From Dipteris shenzhenensis (taxonomy: Eukaryota > Polypodiophyta > Polypodiopsida > Gleicheniales), in NCBI GenBank assembly GCA_047967505.1, contig CM106541.1: a stretch of DNA of 64,000 nt; one strand, 5' to 3'. The translations under genes and the position numbers were made by a program. This document shows positions 21,783 to 33,330 of this stretch, in pieces. The notes beneath the pieces were generated by a model. That model made no database searches. It was given only the letters and a program-made list of their open reading frames with translations, and was not told where the DNA came from. Position 1 is the stretch's first letter; the number at the start of each line of letters is the position of its first letter.

Positions 21783-24700
21783 ACAAAAGTTGCAAATGAA
21801 TTATAGAATCACACAATTATGTTTGGGTACATGAACGTATCTATCACTTTGTAAAAATTAATGTAGACTCCTTAAGTAATGAGATAGATTTTTATAGTAT
21901 ACATTTGGAAAATTGACTTCAAAATTATTCACCAAGTAACTACACTTCAACATTTGATTTTGAAATTATTCGCCCCAATGTCATAGTGGGATTTTAGAAT
22001 TTTAAAAAATAGTCGAATCATCTACACTTAAGCTCTAATCATTGCTTGTTAAAATTTACCCTGTCCCTACTACTGAACTTTGCCATTGTGCAAATGCTTT
22101 ACACTTGGGATTAGAAAGGATTAACTAAAGATATTCTTTATGGTTTTGTTCAATCCATTTTGTTTGTCTATTTTTTATAGAACATACAAACTCATTCGCT
22201 ATCTTCTATCTCTTGTCCATGTCAACTACAAAATTAGCCTGATTGCCATAGCTTGTTTCATCCTTGCTTTTTGTCGATGCTTCCTTTTGTTTATAGCATC
22301 GTACTCTCTAATCTCTTGTTCTTGATGAGTCAATTGTTCTTGATGAGAGGGAAAGAGAAAGTAGCCAAAGGAGTGGTCAATAAAGGGTGACGAGGTAGTT
22401 AGAAGTTGTTATTGCTTGAAGATGGTCGTAGATGTGGAAGGTTGCATGTTTCTTTTCAATCACTCACTTGCAAATTTCCATTTGAAAGGTGCTTCTCCAA
22501 GCACTCAAAAAACATGGCTGACTCTACTTTTGAGTCCATCCATTTGTGCTTCTACTCCAATATATGAGGATGAGTCAGAGGAGGACCCTTTCTATGTCCA
22601 AGGTATTTATGTATTAGAAAGAAAATGTACAGTATATACCATAACCCTTAGGGTTCAAATGCAAATGTATGGTGTATACCATAACCCTTAGGGTTTGCTT
22701 TCAATGCACTCCCATTAAGCCTATGTCCACTTAAGGACATTCCATTCTACCACTCTATCATAATACTCATATCCTAAGCAATTTAAATATATCCCAACAA
22801 TTTTATAGGAGCATTCCTACTACTTATCATTAAATTAAACCCTTAAATTTTGTATTTCAAACAGTTTTCCTTCACAAAAGGTCCTTAAAAAATATGTTTC
22901 AAGTGGCTTAAATTTCGAAGCATTTTTAACATGCTCTTGAGAGATTTACCATAATTTGATTCTCTTGAAGTCTAATTAAAATCCTTCATTGGTAATGGGA
23001 ATAAGCAGCCCTTATGCACCAACAGTTCATAATAATTTTAAGAGTGTTAAAAGGGCATTCATAGGAGCAAAAGGGTATATAAGAATATATATATTTTTAA
23101 ATGATTAAGCAAGTTTATAGTTTGGAAATACATTTAATAAGGAGAAGCAAAAAGTATATGGTAATGATAGTATATCTTGTGAGATATAATTTAAGAAGGA
23201 AAGTGCACATGAGTGCACTCTCACAATATTATTAACTACTAAACTTTTTACATTATCTTAAACATGATAAAAGGAAATTAAGAGAAGATCAAGACCTAAT
23301 GACAAGGTGGGAAAAGGGTCTATTATAAAAACTAATGCCTCATGTTAAATGTCATAATGTTTGAAAACACATGCCAACTTGGCATAAAATTTCCCATTTC
23401 CCACAGCCACAATGTCATAAGGCCTTAAGAATTAGAAGAATGGAGTTGAAAGCAATTGTGTATATTAAGTACGTTGCCGAAGATCAAATATGTAGAAATA
23501 GGGTGGGTGGGGGACCACTTTTTTTACTATTATAGTACTATAGTAGTGAGTCTTTAAAAGATGATGATATTATTGATCTTGAATTGCAATTTGAAGAAAG
23601 AAAATATGGATGTTGGACCAATTGAGTATGCTATTCTTAATAATAACAATCATTTGTGTCAATTAATGTTGTAGCTACTCAAAATCTTTGTTATGACAAA
23701 AGTTACTGATAATTCTATGTTCAAGACACCACTATTTGGACCACTTGATCATGCACTCACCCAACACTATAAATAAGGAAAAGCATAAAGTTTGTGCGCA
23801 CACCACGTAAAATACAACTTTCAGCCATTGAAGTGCAAAACTAAGGCATCTCTCTTCCTAATAATAAATGAGGAAAATCATAAAGTTTATGCGCACACCT
23901 CGTAAAATACAACTTTCAACCATTGAAGTGCAAAACTAAGGCATCTCTCTTCCTAATATTTTCTTTAATCCCAACTAGAAATATTTACTTCCCAATTAAT
24001 GTTTCCTCAATCATTACTACCGTAAACTTTTGAATGGAGTAATAAAATAATCACATAGCCATGATTCCCTTAATAATTGACATGGCAACCTAATCTTTTG
24101 GGAAAAAATAAGGGCTCCCTTTGTGGCATCATTTTGGATAGAGCCACTATATAGATTGCTTAGCTTTCAAGGATAACAAGTCCCTAAAAGGTGTATTGCA
24201 ACTTGATACTAACCCAAAATAATTTCAATAAGGATTGCACTCTCGTAAATGCTTTATTTTGTTTGAGACTAGTTTGAGAGCTGCCTTTCTCTGTAGGCAC
24301 TTACACAGACCAGTGCCTACCAGACATAACATCTCATGCAGAATTCTTTCCTTCCATCTTATGTCATGGCGTGGACTCTCACTCCCATTTAAGTAAATGC
24401 AAAAGTACGTTGGGAATTTGGAACATATCCGTGTACAAATTACTGCATATCAATGATGTGAACACGGCCGCATGCATGAAAAAATATTGCATATCAGTGA
24501 ATACGGCCGCATGACTGTTGTTCTCTCGAGATATTTCAAAAGAAAAATGAAGGCGTGAACGCCAGCAGCAAAAAGCATTGTGCAGCGTTGAATAAATTGG
24601 CAACTCGAATAGAAGTTGAGATTTAAAGCAATTCAATGTTCAATCAAAACAAGTTATTTGGTGGCTAGTTCTATTTCACCAATCAGTGAACCGGTTAAAG

Positions 24701-24987
24701 ATGGAGCTCAAACAAGAAAACATGCGAAGGAACGACAGTTTGGTGTCTCGTATTCACATAATATGAGGCGCTAGACCCATTCTTTTAAGCAATCGTAAAT
24801 TTATGGACTAGCAAAAACAGAAGTATAACTTGATACCTCGCATGAGGCTTGGCGTCATGCGGTATGATCTGGTCTTCTTTGGACCAGCAAAATGTTGTAT
24901 CTGCCAGAGTTTGGAACAAATCCTGTTTTACCAATACAATCTTGATGCTTCTGCACCAGCAAATTGCTTCAAAAATACCAAATTCTT
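21443..24987. other. Non-coding stretch between MITE 2 and RABA5
   Basis: Contents: a (GA)n microsatellite at 21737-21779; two copies of TATACCATAACCCTTAGGGTT at about 22634 and 22674; and a 95-bp tandem duplication starting at 23771 and 23866 (CATAAAGTTT.TGCGCACACC). The rest is AT-rich with no convincing open frame. 24640-24987 is probably the 3' UTR and flank of the minus-strand Rab gene. Confidence 0.5.
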
Positions 24988-25783
24988 TCAATGCAGAAAG
25001 CAGCATTTAGTCGATCCTGTTGGCTTCGCCTCGATCCCTTCCTCACAGGCTTCTTGCACCGCCACAACCTTGGTGTTGCCAAAACTGGCAGAAGATTTCT
25101 TGAGATCTGCTTCTAGGACTTTCCTGCTTACCACGCTGTAGATCTCCTTTACGACTGTCTGAAAAGCCTTGGTCACGTTCGTCGCATCCAGAGCTGATGT
25201 CTCCATGAAGAACAAGTTCTCAGCCTCCGCAAGAGCGGTCCCTTCTTCTACCGTCACTTCTCTCAACTGATGAAGATCACACTTGTTTCCCACCAGCATG
25301 GTCACTACGCTCATGTCTGAGTAGCCTGCGTGGCCACCAATGGACTATGTCATGACACAAGATTAAACACAAAAACGGAAAAACGAAATTGATGTTCAAT
25401 TCTCTGTACAAAATAGTTCAAAGTAATCTTAGAGGGGCTAGAGGCTTACTGCGAAGCTCTTCCAGCCAATGGCCAATATTTTCAAAAGTTAGCCTCCTTG
25501 TAATATCGTAAACAACCAGCGCTCCAACAGCTCCTCTGTAGTAAGCAGCAGTCACGGCTCGAAAGCGCTCTTGACCTGCTGTGTCCCAAATTTGCGCTTT
25601 AATCTCTTTACCATCTATCTCCATGCTTTGTGTTTGGAATTCCACCCCAATCGTTGCCTTTGAATTCGGGTAAAACTCGTTCCGAGCGTATCTAGAGAGC
25701 AGGTTTGATTTTCCCACTGCGGAGTCTCCTGTAAGAACGATCTTGAAAAGGTAGTCTTCGCTCGGCTCATCGTCGTAGGCCAT
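24988..25783 (-). CDS. RABA5: Rab GTPase, RABA5-like (Rab11 group)
   Basis: Two exons, 25783-25450 and 25325-24988 on the minus strand, join in frame to give 223 residues (672 nt with stop). The donor is CGCA/GTAAGC and the acceptor ACGCAG/GC. I use the [14 protein letters not shown] start at 25783 because RABA5 proteins begin this way; an in-frame ATG seven codons upstream gives MISASIY. All GTPase motifs are intact: GDSAVGKS (P-loop), ATIGVEFQT effector loop, [13 protein letters not shown] and ETSAL. The C-terminus reads STKCCFLH, with two cysteines for geranylgeranylation followed by three residues. Rab11/RABA proteins direct post-Golgi and recycling traffic to the plasma membrane and cell plate. 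The intron position after the ELR segment is the usual one for plant RABA genes. The single gene in the window with no visible damage. Confidence 0.92.
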
Positions 25784-26022
25784 GTATATCGAAGCCGAGA
25801 TCACATGACGCAGCCGATCGTAAGAAGCAGCGGTGTTTACAGGCTACTCCCTAGAAGAGGGAAAAGAAGGATGGAGCCGAAACAGCAGAGGAGGAGAGGA
25901 CGGACAAAGTGAGGGGAGAGGCCTTCAAAGCCGATTGAATAGGGAAGTTAGGAAGGAATTGGCTGCTAGAAAATCGGCGAAAACAAGATAGCTAGAGGTC
26001 TAGAAAAAGTTCCGAGCCGGAA
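25784..26022. promoter_or_regulatory. Shared intergenic region of two divergent genes
   Basis: Only 239 bases separate the RABA5 start (minus) from the start of the next ORF (plus). The region is purine-rich on the plus strand (GAAGAGGGAAAAGAAGGATGG, GGAGAGGACGGACAAAG) and would hold both 5' UTRs. No TATA box is evident on either strand. A bidirectional promoter is inferred from layout only. Confidence 0.4.
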
Positions 26023-26287
26023 ATGGAGCGCAGAGATCAAGCCGAGCAGGCATCAGAGGATATGACATATTACGAGGTTCACAGAAGATGCCGAGCCATG
26101 TACAACTCAGCGGAGTTCATACAGCAGCTTCAAAGCCATGAACATGAGACTTACCCACATCTAGATCAAGCGCGTATTCCGAAAGATGCTGGAACGCTTA
26201 TGCATGTGCCTTCGAGGTAAAGCTGATGAAGATCCACCGCAAGACCAAGACAATGCCTTCGCTGCGGACTGCGTCGATCAGAATTAA
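26023..26287 (+). CDS. Small conserved-looking protein, one frameshift
   Basis: ATG at 26023 opens MERRDQAEQASEDMTYYEVH, then RRCRAMYNSAEFIQQLQSHE up to TYPHL. The original frame ends at 26220. The +1 frame, taken from about 26162, reads IKRVFRKMLERLCMCLRGKA and DEDPPQDQDNAFAADC to TAA at 26285-26287. The join would give roughly 88 residues with cysteines spaced as in small helical metal-binding or disulfide proteins. I do not recognise the family. Either a one-base indel near the CTAGATCAAG at 26161 has broken the gene or the sequence has an error. It sits head-to-head with RABA5. Confidence 0.45.
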
Positions 26288-28035
26288 TAGTACTGGCGAA
26301 ACAAGATGTATAGCTGACTGCAGCAAGAAGCTTGAAAAAACACAGAACCGAGGACTGGAAGAAACGTTATGGGAAGCTGTGGCTGTGGAATCAAGATACG
26401 GAGAAAGGATCAAGGAACGTGATGAAAATCATGGGAGAAGGAAAGGAAAAGCGTACGCGATATTGTTCTTGAAAGAAATATTCGAAGCAGCTACGGATGA
26501 AGAAAGTAGCAAACTGCAAAGAGCGGTCAAGGTGAAGGTGAAGGAGAGGAAGGCTATGGCGAATGGAGGTCCGTCATGGAATTGGCTATGGCGGAAGAAG
26601 CTGGTGTTGGCTATGGCAGATGAAGAAGACGAAGGCCAAGATGAAAGCTGAAGCTTTGGCTATGGCGGAAAAAGGTTGACAGGGAAGAAGGGCCACCGCC
26701 TATCGCCCGTGCCCCCCCCTCCATTCCCACTACGTCTACCTCCACCTGCCGGTGATGTCTAGGTCTCCACCGGCCTCTGCCCGTAAACCTGCTTTGCACT
26801 TTTCATTTCTAAAATTCGGCAACACCCCACTTTTTGCGTGGAAATCCAATAACTTTATAGCCTGGTGTGAATTGCACACTAACTAAGGGTGTTTACCCAC
26901 TTGGCCCACCTTGGGCATGCCCAAGGTTCATGGACTCGCGCAATTGCCCCCGCCCACGGTCAAGATGCATTGAATGAAGGTTGAGAGGGCTTCGGCCCGC
27001 ATAGTGTGTGTTTCGTTACCCTAAGTGCATTCTTAAGAAACTTGATTCTCCTTCATCTCAACTTAATGTCACTATCCTCTCGAGGCGAGGTGCTCCTATA
27101 GTCATGCTTTTTGGCTTGCCCTCTCGGAAGGGTATAGGGACCCCCCAGCAAGCAAAAATGGCTATTAGAGAATAAACGCGGGAGCGCCATAGTTTCAGAT
27201 GCAAAACTTAACGTAAGGAGTGCAAAATATTAAACTGTTCCAGAGAGTTCGCCATTCTAGAAGGTTCCAGAGAATTCCCACTTTGAGAAGGTTCCTCGTT
27301 CCACAGCAGCAATATGTATAAGAGAAGAGGGGCAGTGAGGGAGGGAAAGCCATGGTAGAGAGGGGGTCCAAGTGGAGGGAGGGAGCGAGAGGAAGTAGGG
27401 AGGGAGAGAGGAGGGACGTAGGGATAGGTAGATATAGGGTAGATGCGTAGGTTGATCAAGCAGAGTGAATAGGTTAATTATTGATAGGAGAGGAGAATTT
27501 CAGAGGGAGAGTGCCAATTTGTTGTTTGCAAATGTAAATTGGTTTCTTTTTTAATTTTATGTGGAGTTCCACATGGCTTTTTTCAATTGGGCTTCAATAT
27601 GTGAAGGTCGACTGCCAAATTCGTTCAAAGTTGTTTCATTAGTTTGTGTGATACATTTGACGAACGGTTGGGAAAGTCCCTAATATCCCCTATGGAAGCA
27701 TAGTGTGTAGAAGTTGAGAAGATGTGTGACCAACCTTCTAGTTACCACCACCGGGCATCTGCTTCATGATTACCAACCTGTCTAGGTTGGCGCTTAAGAT
27801 TCCACTGTGGTGGCCTGTTATTAATATGGATGGAACCTCGGGCCTCCAACCACCACGGTGGCTCGAACTTTATAATATATAAGATTCATGGCATTTGGCA
27901 TTTTACTACGTTGCTCTCCACACGCCCTTCTACTTTTCTCCACATACCCTCCTCTAACTCTCTTCCATCCCTGCTCTACTTTACTCCACGCTCCCTCCTC
28001 CAACTTTCATCACTTATCTACTCCCTTACTCATCC
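26288..28035. other. Non-coding stretch after the small gene
   Basis: An open frame at 26226-26651 overlaps the small gene's end and is rich in GGCTATGGCGGA-type repeats (26550-26680); I do not call it. 27290-27450 is GA-rich. A CCACCACGGTGGCTCG motif at 27853 recurs at 29139 as TCACCACGGTGGCTCG. Confidence 0.5.
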
Positions 28036-28277
28036 CTCGGGGGGTGCACTACTAATAAATCCTAGGTATCACGTGCGTTCAAGGGGTAACTAAAAAATCT
28101 TCCCCAATAAAACAACCCCTCTTTACTTATGAACTAATGAATTTTTTTCTAAAGTTGAATTAAAAACCTCCTCCTCTTATTGTAAACATGTTATTTTTTT
28201 TTCAAAAGTGGAATTAAAATACCCCTCCTTTTGAATGCACATGGTATACTAAAATTTTGGGAGGTGAAACCCCCGAG
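28036..28277. mobile_element. hAT-type MITE, copy 3 (242 bp, inverted, diverged)
   Basis: It begins CTCGGGGGGTGCAC and ends GGTGAAACCCCCGAG. The flanks are ACTCATCC (28028-28035) and GCTCATCC (28278-28285), an 8-bp duplication with one change. The left end contains TATCACGTGCGTTCAAGG, the reverse complement of the right-end segment of copies 1 and 2, so this copy lies in the opposite orientation. It has diverged most of the three. Confidence 0.8.
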
Positions 28278-28314
28278 GCTCATCCGCTCCACTGCTGATC
28301 CACTCATATTCACC

Positions 28315-28608
28315 ATGCCTACCTCGATGCCTACTACCACCCCTCAATGCAACGTGATCCCAATGTTATCTGATTTCTCGTATAAGGTGATTGTGTTGCA
28401 CTCACCTGGAGTAGAAATGCTGGCTCTAGTGGACACCCTTCATTCCCACGGTCGATTCCCACCATATCTGCATGTCACCACCTTAGATGGCATGCTCACA
28501 TCTGGCCTCTTTACGGTTGTTTTGTACGGGTTCCCACTAGACGTCAACAAATTCCTCAGGATTTACACAGCAAAGTACTCTCGTCTTGTTGGGGGGGCCA
28601 AAATATGA
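28315..28608 (+). CDS. Hypothetical 97-aa ORF
   Basis: ATG at 28315 lies 30 bases beyond the MITE target duplication. The frame reads MPTSMPTTTPQCNVIPMLSD, then a segment with VIVLHSPGVEMLALVDTLHS and LTSGLFTVVLYGFPLDV, and ends with TGA. Codon use looks less biased than nearby non-coding sequence, but there is no recognisable domain and no splice support. It could be a captured fragment. Confidence 0.25.
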   Translation: MPTSMPTTTPQCNVIPMLSDFSYKVIVLHSPGVEMLALVDTLHSHGRFPPYLHVTTLDGMLTSGLFTVVLYGFPLDVNKFLRIYTAKYSRLVGGAKI

Positions 28609-29320
28609 GTCCTGGCAATGTGCATCTATCCATCGTCTCCTCCATTGGCTCCCTAAAAAAATTTAGCTGGGCTGGTGGCAATATTGAGTTGGATAAATTT
28701 TCTCTTGCTCAACGAGGCTCATGACCACTCAGCAACAATGGCTGGATGTAATCGTTTAGCTTCTATGGCTCTCAACAATCTTTTGGCTTGTTGGATGTAA
28801 CATTTTGGTCTCTCAGGCTCTCAGCAATTGCTGAGTTTTTATTACATTATGCATAATCTCTTTTTGTTTAATTTGAGGCTCTCAATATGCATTGTTGTTA
28901 TCTTTTATATTTGAGTGGTTATGGTCGCTAGATGTAATCTTTTGGCCTTTAAGGCTCTCAACAATTGCTAAGTTTTTATAAATGTAATATCCCCTGTTCA
29001 ATTTTTTCTCAGTATAAGTTGCTAACTTTTATATAACCTATTATTAGATGTAGATGTACATTGTAATCTCTTTTGCTCAATTTTCACTTGATGAATGGTA
29101 CTTGATTATCTGGAGGACACCACCAGGCCTCCAGTCACCACGGTGGCTCGGAATACTTTTGCCCTCATTTAGGATTTACTACAACAAGGACTAAAATACC
29201 AGTAAAGTATGACTACAATTTCCTTGGTTTAGGACCAAAACAGCGCTAAAATAACTGCAAAATGGCCCACCGTTGTGGTTGCATGGAGATACATCTAGAA
29301 AAGTACAATTAAACTTTTAG
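28609..29320. other. Non-coding stretch with repeated GGCTCTCA words
   Basis: Between 28690 and 29000 the words AGGCTCTCAACAAT, GGATGTAA and TTTTGGC recur four to five times at irregular spacing. No gene is supported. Confidence 0.5.
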
Positions 29321-29486
29321 AAAATGCAATTGACAATATGGCCCTTGAGGGGTCCCCTCTAGGGGCAAGGGCCATATCGACGTGCATTACACAATATCCA
29401 GGATGCCACCTGACAGATATGGTATGTAGATATGGCCCTTGCTTCTAAAGCGGACCCCTCAAGGGCCATATCGTCAATTGCATTTT
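29321..29486. mobile_element. 166-bp foldback element
   Basis: The left arm starts AAAATGCAATTGACAATATG and continues GCCCTTGAGGGGTCC. The right arm is its reverse complement with one change in 35 bases (CGATATG for CAATATG). A second inverted pair (AAGGGCCATATCGACG and TATGGCCCTTGCTT) lies inside. The size and long terminal inverted repeats fit a foldback MITE; the target duplication is unclear (TTTTAG on the left, CCTAGG on the right). Confidence 0.75.
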
Positions 29487-30100
29487 CCTAGGTTGCAGAA
29501 GGAAATACCTTTTCCTTGGTACATAAATATATAACTCCAAGAACTAGTGCAATGGCTATCATAGATCTCCTTTTGTTTGCCAGTGTGGTGGTCATCATAG
29601 ACGTCCTCATGTAATACGTAAAAATAGGTAATGGAGCTATAACTCCAAGAACCAGCGCGATGATCTGTCCAAGACAACCTTGAATTCTAGGCGATACAGG
29701 TCATCAGGCCAAAGACTACATTGAGGCGATGTTCATAATGATAGATTGAGTCTCATTATTATGCCAAAAACCAACCCAATGGTCTTCCTAAGCCAACGTA
29801 TGATCTGCATGGGTGCACTACTTAGTGACAGGTGGAAAAGCTATGACAAAAGGCTGTGCAATGATAGGTGGTCAGGCCAAAAATTGTGCTACGGTGGTGT
29901 TCAGAATGATAGATTGTGTCTCATTATTATGCTAAGAACCAGCACAGTACTAGCGGTCTCTCTAATTTTCATGATCTTCATGGGCGCACTGCCCGTGATA
30001 GGGCATAGGCCCTTTTTCGACGAAAATACTGACATTTTTTATACTAAATTTTTTCTTTTTTACAGGCGCAAAGGTCGTTATTTACGTCGTCATAAGCGTC
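29487..30100. repeat. Tandemly duplicated segment near the CACTA end
   Basis: The sequence ATGATAGATTG.GTCTCATTATTATGC..AA.AACCA is present at about 29738 and 29908, followed each time by ATGATCT.CATGGG.GCACT. Shorter related pieces (AACTCCAAGAAC.AG.GC) occur at 29533 and 29642. No gene is seen. Confidence 0.6.
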
Positions 30101-30170
30101 AGAAAGGAACGATCACTATATAAGCATCGCTATATAGTGATGCTAATAAACGTCACTATATAGTGACACT
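30101..30170. repeat. Palindromic subterminal repeats (decayed)
   Basis: Two neighbouring palindromes, GCATCGCTATATAGTGATGC at 30124-30143 (one mismatch) and the perfect GTCACTATATAGTGAC at 30152-30167, match the array at 58052-58123 except for CG-to-TG/CA changes. Both arrays lie beside CACTA-type coding exons, so I infer subterminal transposase-binding repeats. Confidence 0.6.
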
Positions 30171-30187
30171 GGTAACAGAACTTCAAA

Positions 30188-30247
30188 AAAACATTAGTGG
30201 GGCTAAACAGGGCCACAGCAAGCCCTGTTTAGCCCCACTAATGTTTT
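30188..30247. repeat. Perfect 26-bp stem hairpin
   Basis: The arm 30188-30213 (AAAACATTAGTGGGGCTAAA then CAGGGC) is exactly repeated in inverse at 30222-30247 around the 8-base loop CACAGCAA. A very small MITE, a cruciform-forming end or a hairpin RNA precursor are possible; nothing in the sequence decides among them. Confidence 0.85.
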
Positions 30248-30639
30248 GTTTTTAGTAATTATAAAAAAAAGTTTCTTATTACAAAATTTCCCTTGCAAAA
30301 AGGGTGATACAAAATCGCTCAAATGAACCGATCGAGTAACAGAAGCATATACATGTCGAAGATATACAACATTGTTTGTTACAAAATTACCCTTTTGAAA
30401 AGGGTGATACAAAATCACTCAAACGAGCCGATATACAAAAGGATATACATGGTGAAGTATATGCAAACTACTACAGTTACTACTACTTCTCATTGGAATT
30501 GTCATCGTCCTTCTCGTCCTCGTCTTATTGGCCTGATCCCTGGCCTTCGTCATCGCTCGCCTTCGGTGATGGGACGCTCGAGCTTTGACTCTAAGAGTAA
30601 AACCATATTAATTAAAAATTAGATTAGAACTTAAAGAAT
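30248..30639. other. Spacer with a 105-bp tandem duplication
   Basis: A unit containing TTACAAAAT..CCCTT and AAAAGGGTGATACAAAATC.C is present near 30279 and 30379. The remainder has no gene on either strand apart from possible 3' sequence of the minus-strand relic. Confidence 0.5.
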
Positions 30640-31960
30640 AAAACAATTTAAAAAGTGAGATTATAAGTAGGAGTAGACTTATACCGTGTGAGCAGCCACG
30701 TCAACCCAATCGATCGTCACTCCCATTGCCTCCTACTCAATAAACCATGGCTTTGTTCCTACGCGAAACGCGCATCGCATCTCTACATCTGTAGGAAGGT
30801 GACCCATCGCAGCTTGCTATGGACCCTAATTTACAAGAGTTAGATAAAGTGCATGTAATATGTAGTAAAACAAATAGAACAATACATTAAATGAGAAGTA
30901 GACTTACCACGGTTACCTCGAATGCCAACTGTCCCCCTGCACCAAAGTGCGAAGTACCTACGGTGTCCAACCATCTCCTCACAGCCCTCCTCTGACCCTC
31001 GAACATTTCGGGATGGTCCCTGTACTGCTTCTTGAAAAACTTCCAATCAGCTTTATCTACCCAACTGAGTTTAGCCCTTCCCTTTGCGATGGAAGTACGC
31101 AAGGTTAATCTATGATGCTGCAAGTCCAAACCCATGTGCTCTCGCATGTAATTCTCATTGAACTCCTAATTTGGGGGGTTAGGGTACTTTTCTTTTAATT
31201 CATCGATGATTTCCTGCTTCCTTTGGTCATCTTAATATCGCTAATCAGTAGCAATGCCGCTCTTGAAGTGATGGCTCATCAACTGCCTCATGGTGGCCAT
31301 CACTGCTTTGCCCTTTTTATCTTCTATTATCTCTCCAGCAGTCGTGTGTTGATAGGACATGTCCTCGACTGGGTAAGGAGGACTCATGGTAGTGGTAGAG
31401 TCAGATCGAGTGGTGTTTGTTTGAGCGCTTCCGGAGTGAGGAGTAGCAATGGGAGTAGGAGAGGGCAAGGGACCTGACTGGTACTAAGTCTCGGGACCAA
31501 GTGGAGACCTGTAGGGATGTGAGTGTGCTGACTCGTTTACATCTCTCGAGTCAGCACAACATAAGAGACCCCTCCTACTCTTCCTTCCCTTACAATGGGC
31601 ATGCCCAGGTGATGATCGAAGGGGCACGAGGGGATGGCTGGGTAGTAGGTAGCCCTCAATGTAGGAGAGGGAATTGCTGAGGTCCTTAGGGATAGCAGAG
31701 AGAAGAATCTCGCTGCCTCATCATCGGTCATTTGTGCCACAAACTCATCGGGACTCCCGACAAAGCCATGGGCTACTAGCAAAGGAGTTCCCCGAGGGCT
31801 AGTCATAGTGCTATGTTCGAGAGGAGTCGAGCTAGGGGTAGTCGTAGGGGTATGCCCTGAGGTGTCGCCCAAGGGGAATCAAAGTCCTCTAGAGAATAGA
31901 GATCATGATGTCTCCACCTATGAGGGTTTCTGTACTCATCGGACATGCGATGTGATCCCA
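30640..31960 (-). pseudogene. CACTA ORF1-like (Transposase_24-type) relic
   Basis: Exon-like pieces on the minus strand read MGDTSGHTPTTTPSSTP and DEFVAQMTDDEAARFFSLLS (31872-31537). These are followed by WVDKADWKFFKKQYRDHPEM, RRAVRRWLDTVGTSHFGAGG (31147-30887) and a last piece with PTDVEMRCAFRVGTKPW near 30800. The HFGAGG motif after an Arg-rich helix, the neighbouring introns and the exon order match the ORF at 60792-62100. The pattern resembles the plant En/Spm Ptta-type transposase family (Pfam Transposase_24). Stops and frame changes separate the pieces. Confidence 0.6.
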
Positions 31961-33330
31961 TGTCTAACATAGACACAAAGATGAAAACAAAAAACAAGAG
32001 AATACATTGAGAAAGCATAAGAGAATACGTTGAGAAAGCATATGCTTATGCTTATGCAAAAGCATATGAGCATATGCTCATCCATAAGCATAGGCATAGG
32101 CATAGGCATATGCTTATGAAAAGAAAAGAAAAAGAGGGAAAAAAGAAGAAGGAGAAGGAGAAGGGCATGCATAGGTATAGGCATAGGCATAGGCATATGC
32201 TTATGAAAAGAAGAGAAAAAGAGAGGGAAAAAGAAGAGAAAGAAAGGAGAAGGATATGCATAGGCATAGGCATAGGCATATGCTTATGAAAAGAAGAGGA
32301 AAAGTGAGGAAAAAAGAAGAGAAGGAAAGGAGAGGGAGAAGGAGAAGGAGAGAGGAAAAGAGGAGAAGGAGAAATATGCTCATGCATAAGCATAAGCATA
32401 AGAGAAGGAAGAGGGAAAAAGAGCATAAGCATAGGAGAAAAGGAAGGAAAGGATATGCTTATTATGATGCATGAGCATATGAGCATAAAAGAAAAAGAGA
32501 GAAAGCTTAAGCATAGGCAAATACATATGATTATGAAAAGAGATTGAAAGAGGGGAAAGAGGGGGAGAAAGAGAGAGGAAAAGAGGAAAAGAGGAGAAGG
32601 AGAAAGAGAAGGAGACATTCATGCATAAGAGAAAAGGAAAGAAAGTATATGCTTACTCTTATGCATGAGCATATGAGCATAAAAGAAAAAGAGAGAAAGC
32701 TTAAACATAGGCAAATACATATGCTTATGAAAAGAGAAATCATAAGAAAAGGAAGAGGGAAAAAGAGCATAAGCATAAGAGAAAAGGAAAGAAAGGATAT
32801 GCTTATTCTTATGCATGAGCATATGAGCATAAAAGAAAAATAGAGAAAGCTAAAGCATAGGCAAATACATATGCTTATGAAAAGAGAAAGCATAAGTATA
32901 TGCATAAGAGAAGGATGAGGGAAAAAGAGCATAAGCATAAGAGAAAAGGAAAGAACGGATATGCTTATTCTTATGCATGAGCATATGAGCATAAAAGAAA
33001 AAGAGAGAAAGCTTAAGCATAGGCAAATACATATGCTTATGAAAAGACATTGAGAGAGGGGAAAGAGAGGGAGAAAGAGAGAGGAAAAGAGATTTAAAGA
33101 GGGGATGAAAGAGGGAAAAAAGAAGAGGAAAAAAGAGCATAAACATAAGAGAAGGAAGAGGGGAAAAGAGATTGAAAGAGGGGAAAAAGAAAAGGAAAGG
33201 AGGAAGAGGGGAAAAAGAGATTGAAAGAGGGGATAAAGAAGAGGGAAAAGGAAGAGAAGGAAGAGAGGAAGAGAGGAAAAGAAGAGCGAATAGGGGAATA
33301 GAGGGGAAGAGAGGGTTCCTATGCCCATCA
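31961..33330. repeat. AGCATA / GA satellite
   Basis: The core GCATAGGCATAGGCATATGC alternates with purine runs (GAAAAGAAGAGAAAAAGAGG). A higher-order unit containing AGAGAAAAGGAAAGAAAGGA and TATGCTTATTCTTATGCATG begins near 32439, 32628, 32777 and 32940. Long Ser/Phe/Leu frames on the minus strand are translations of the array and are not called. Confidence 0.9.

Noticed and set aside
26226-26651. 141-codon frame after the small gene
   Set aside because: It overlaps the better-supported frame of the small gene and is dominated by a GGCTATGGCGGA-like repeat.
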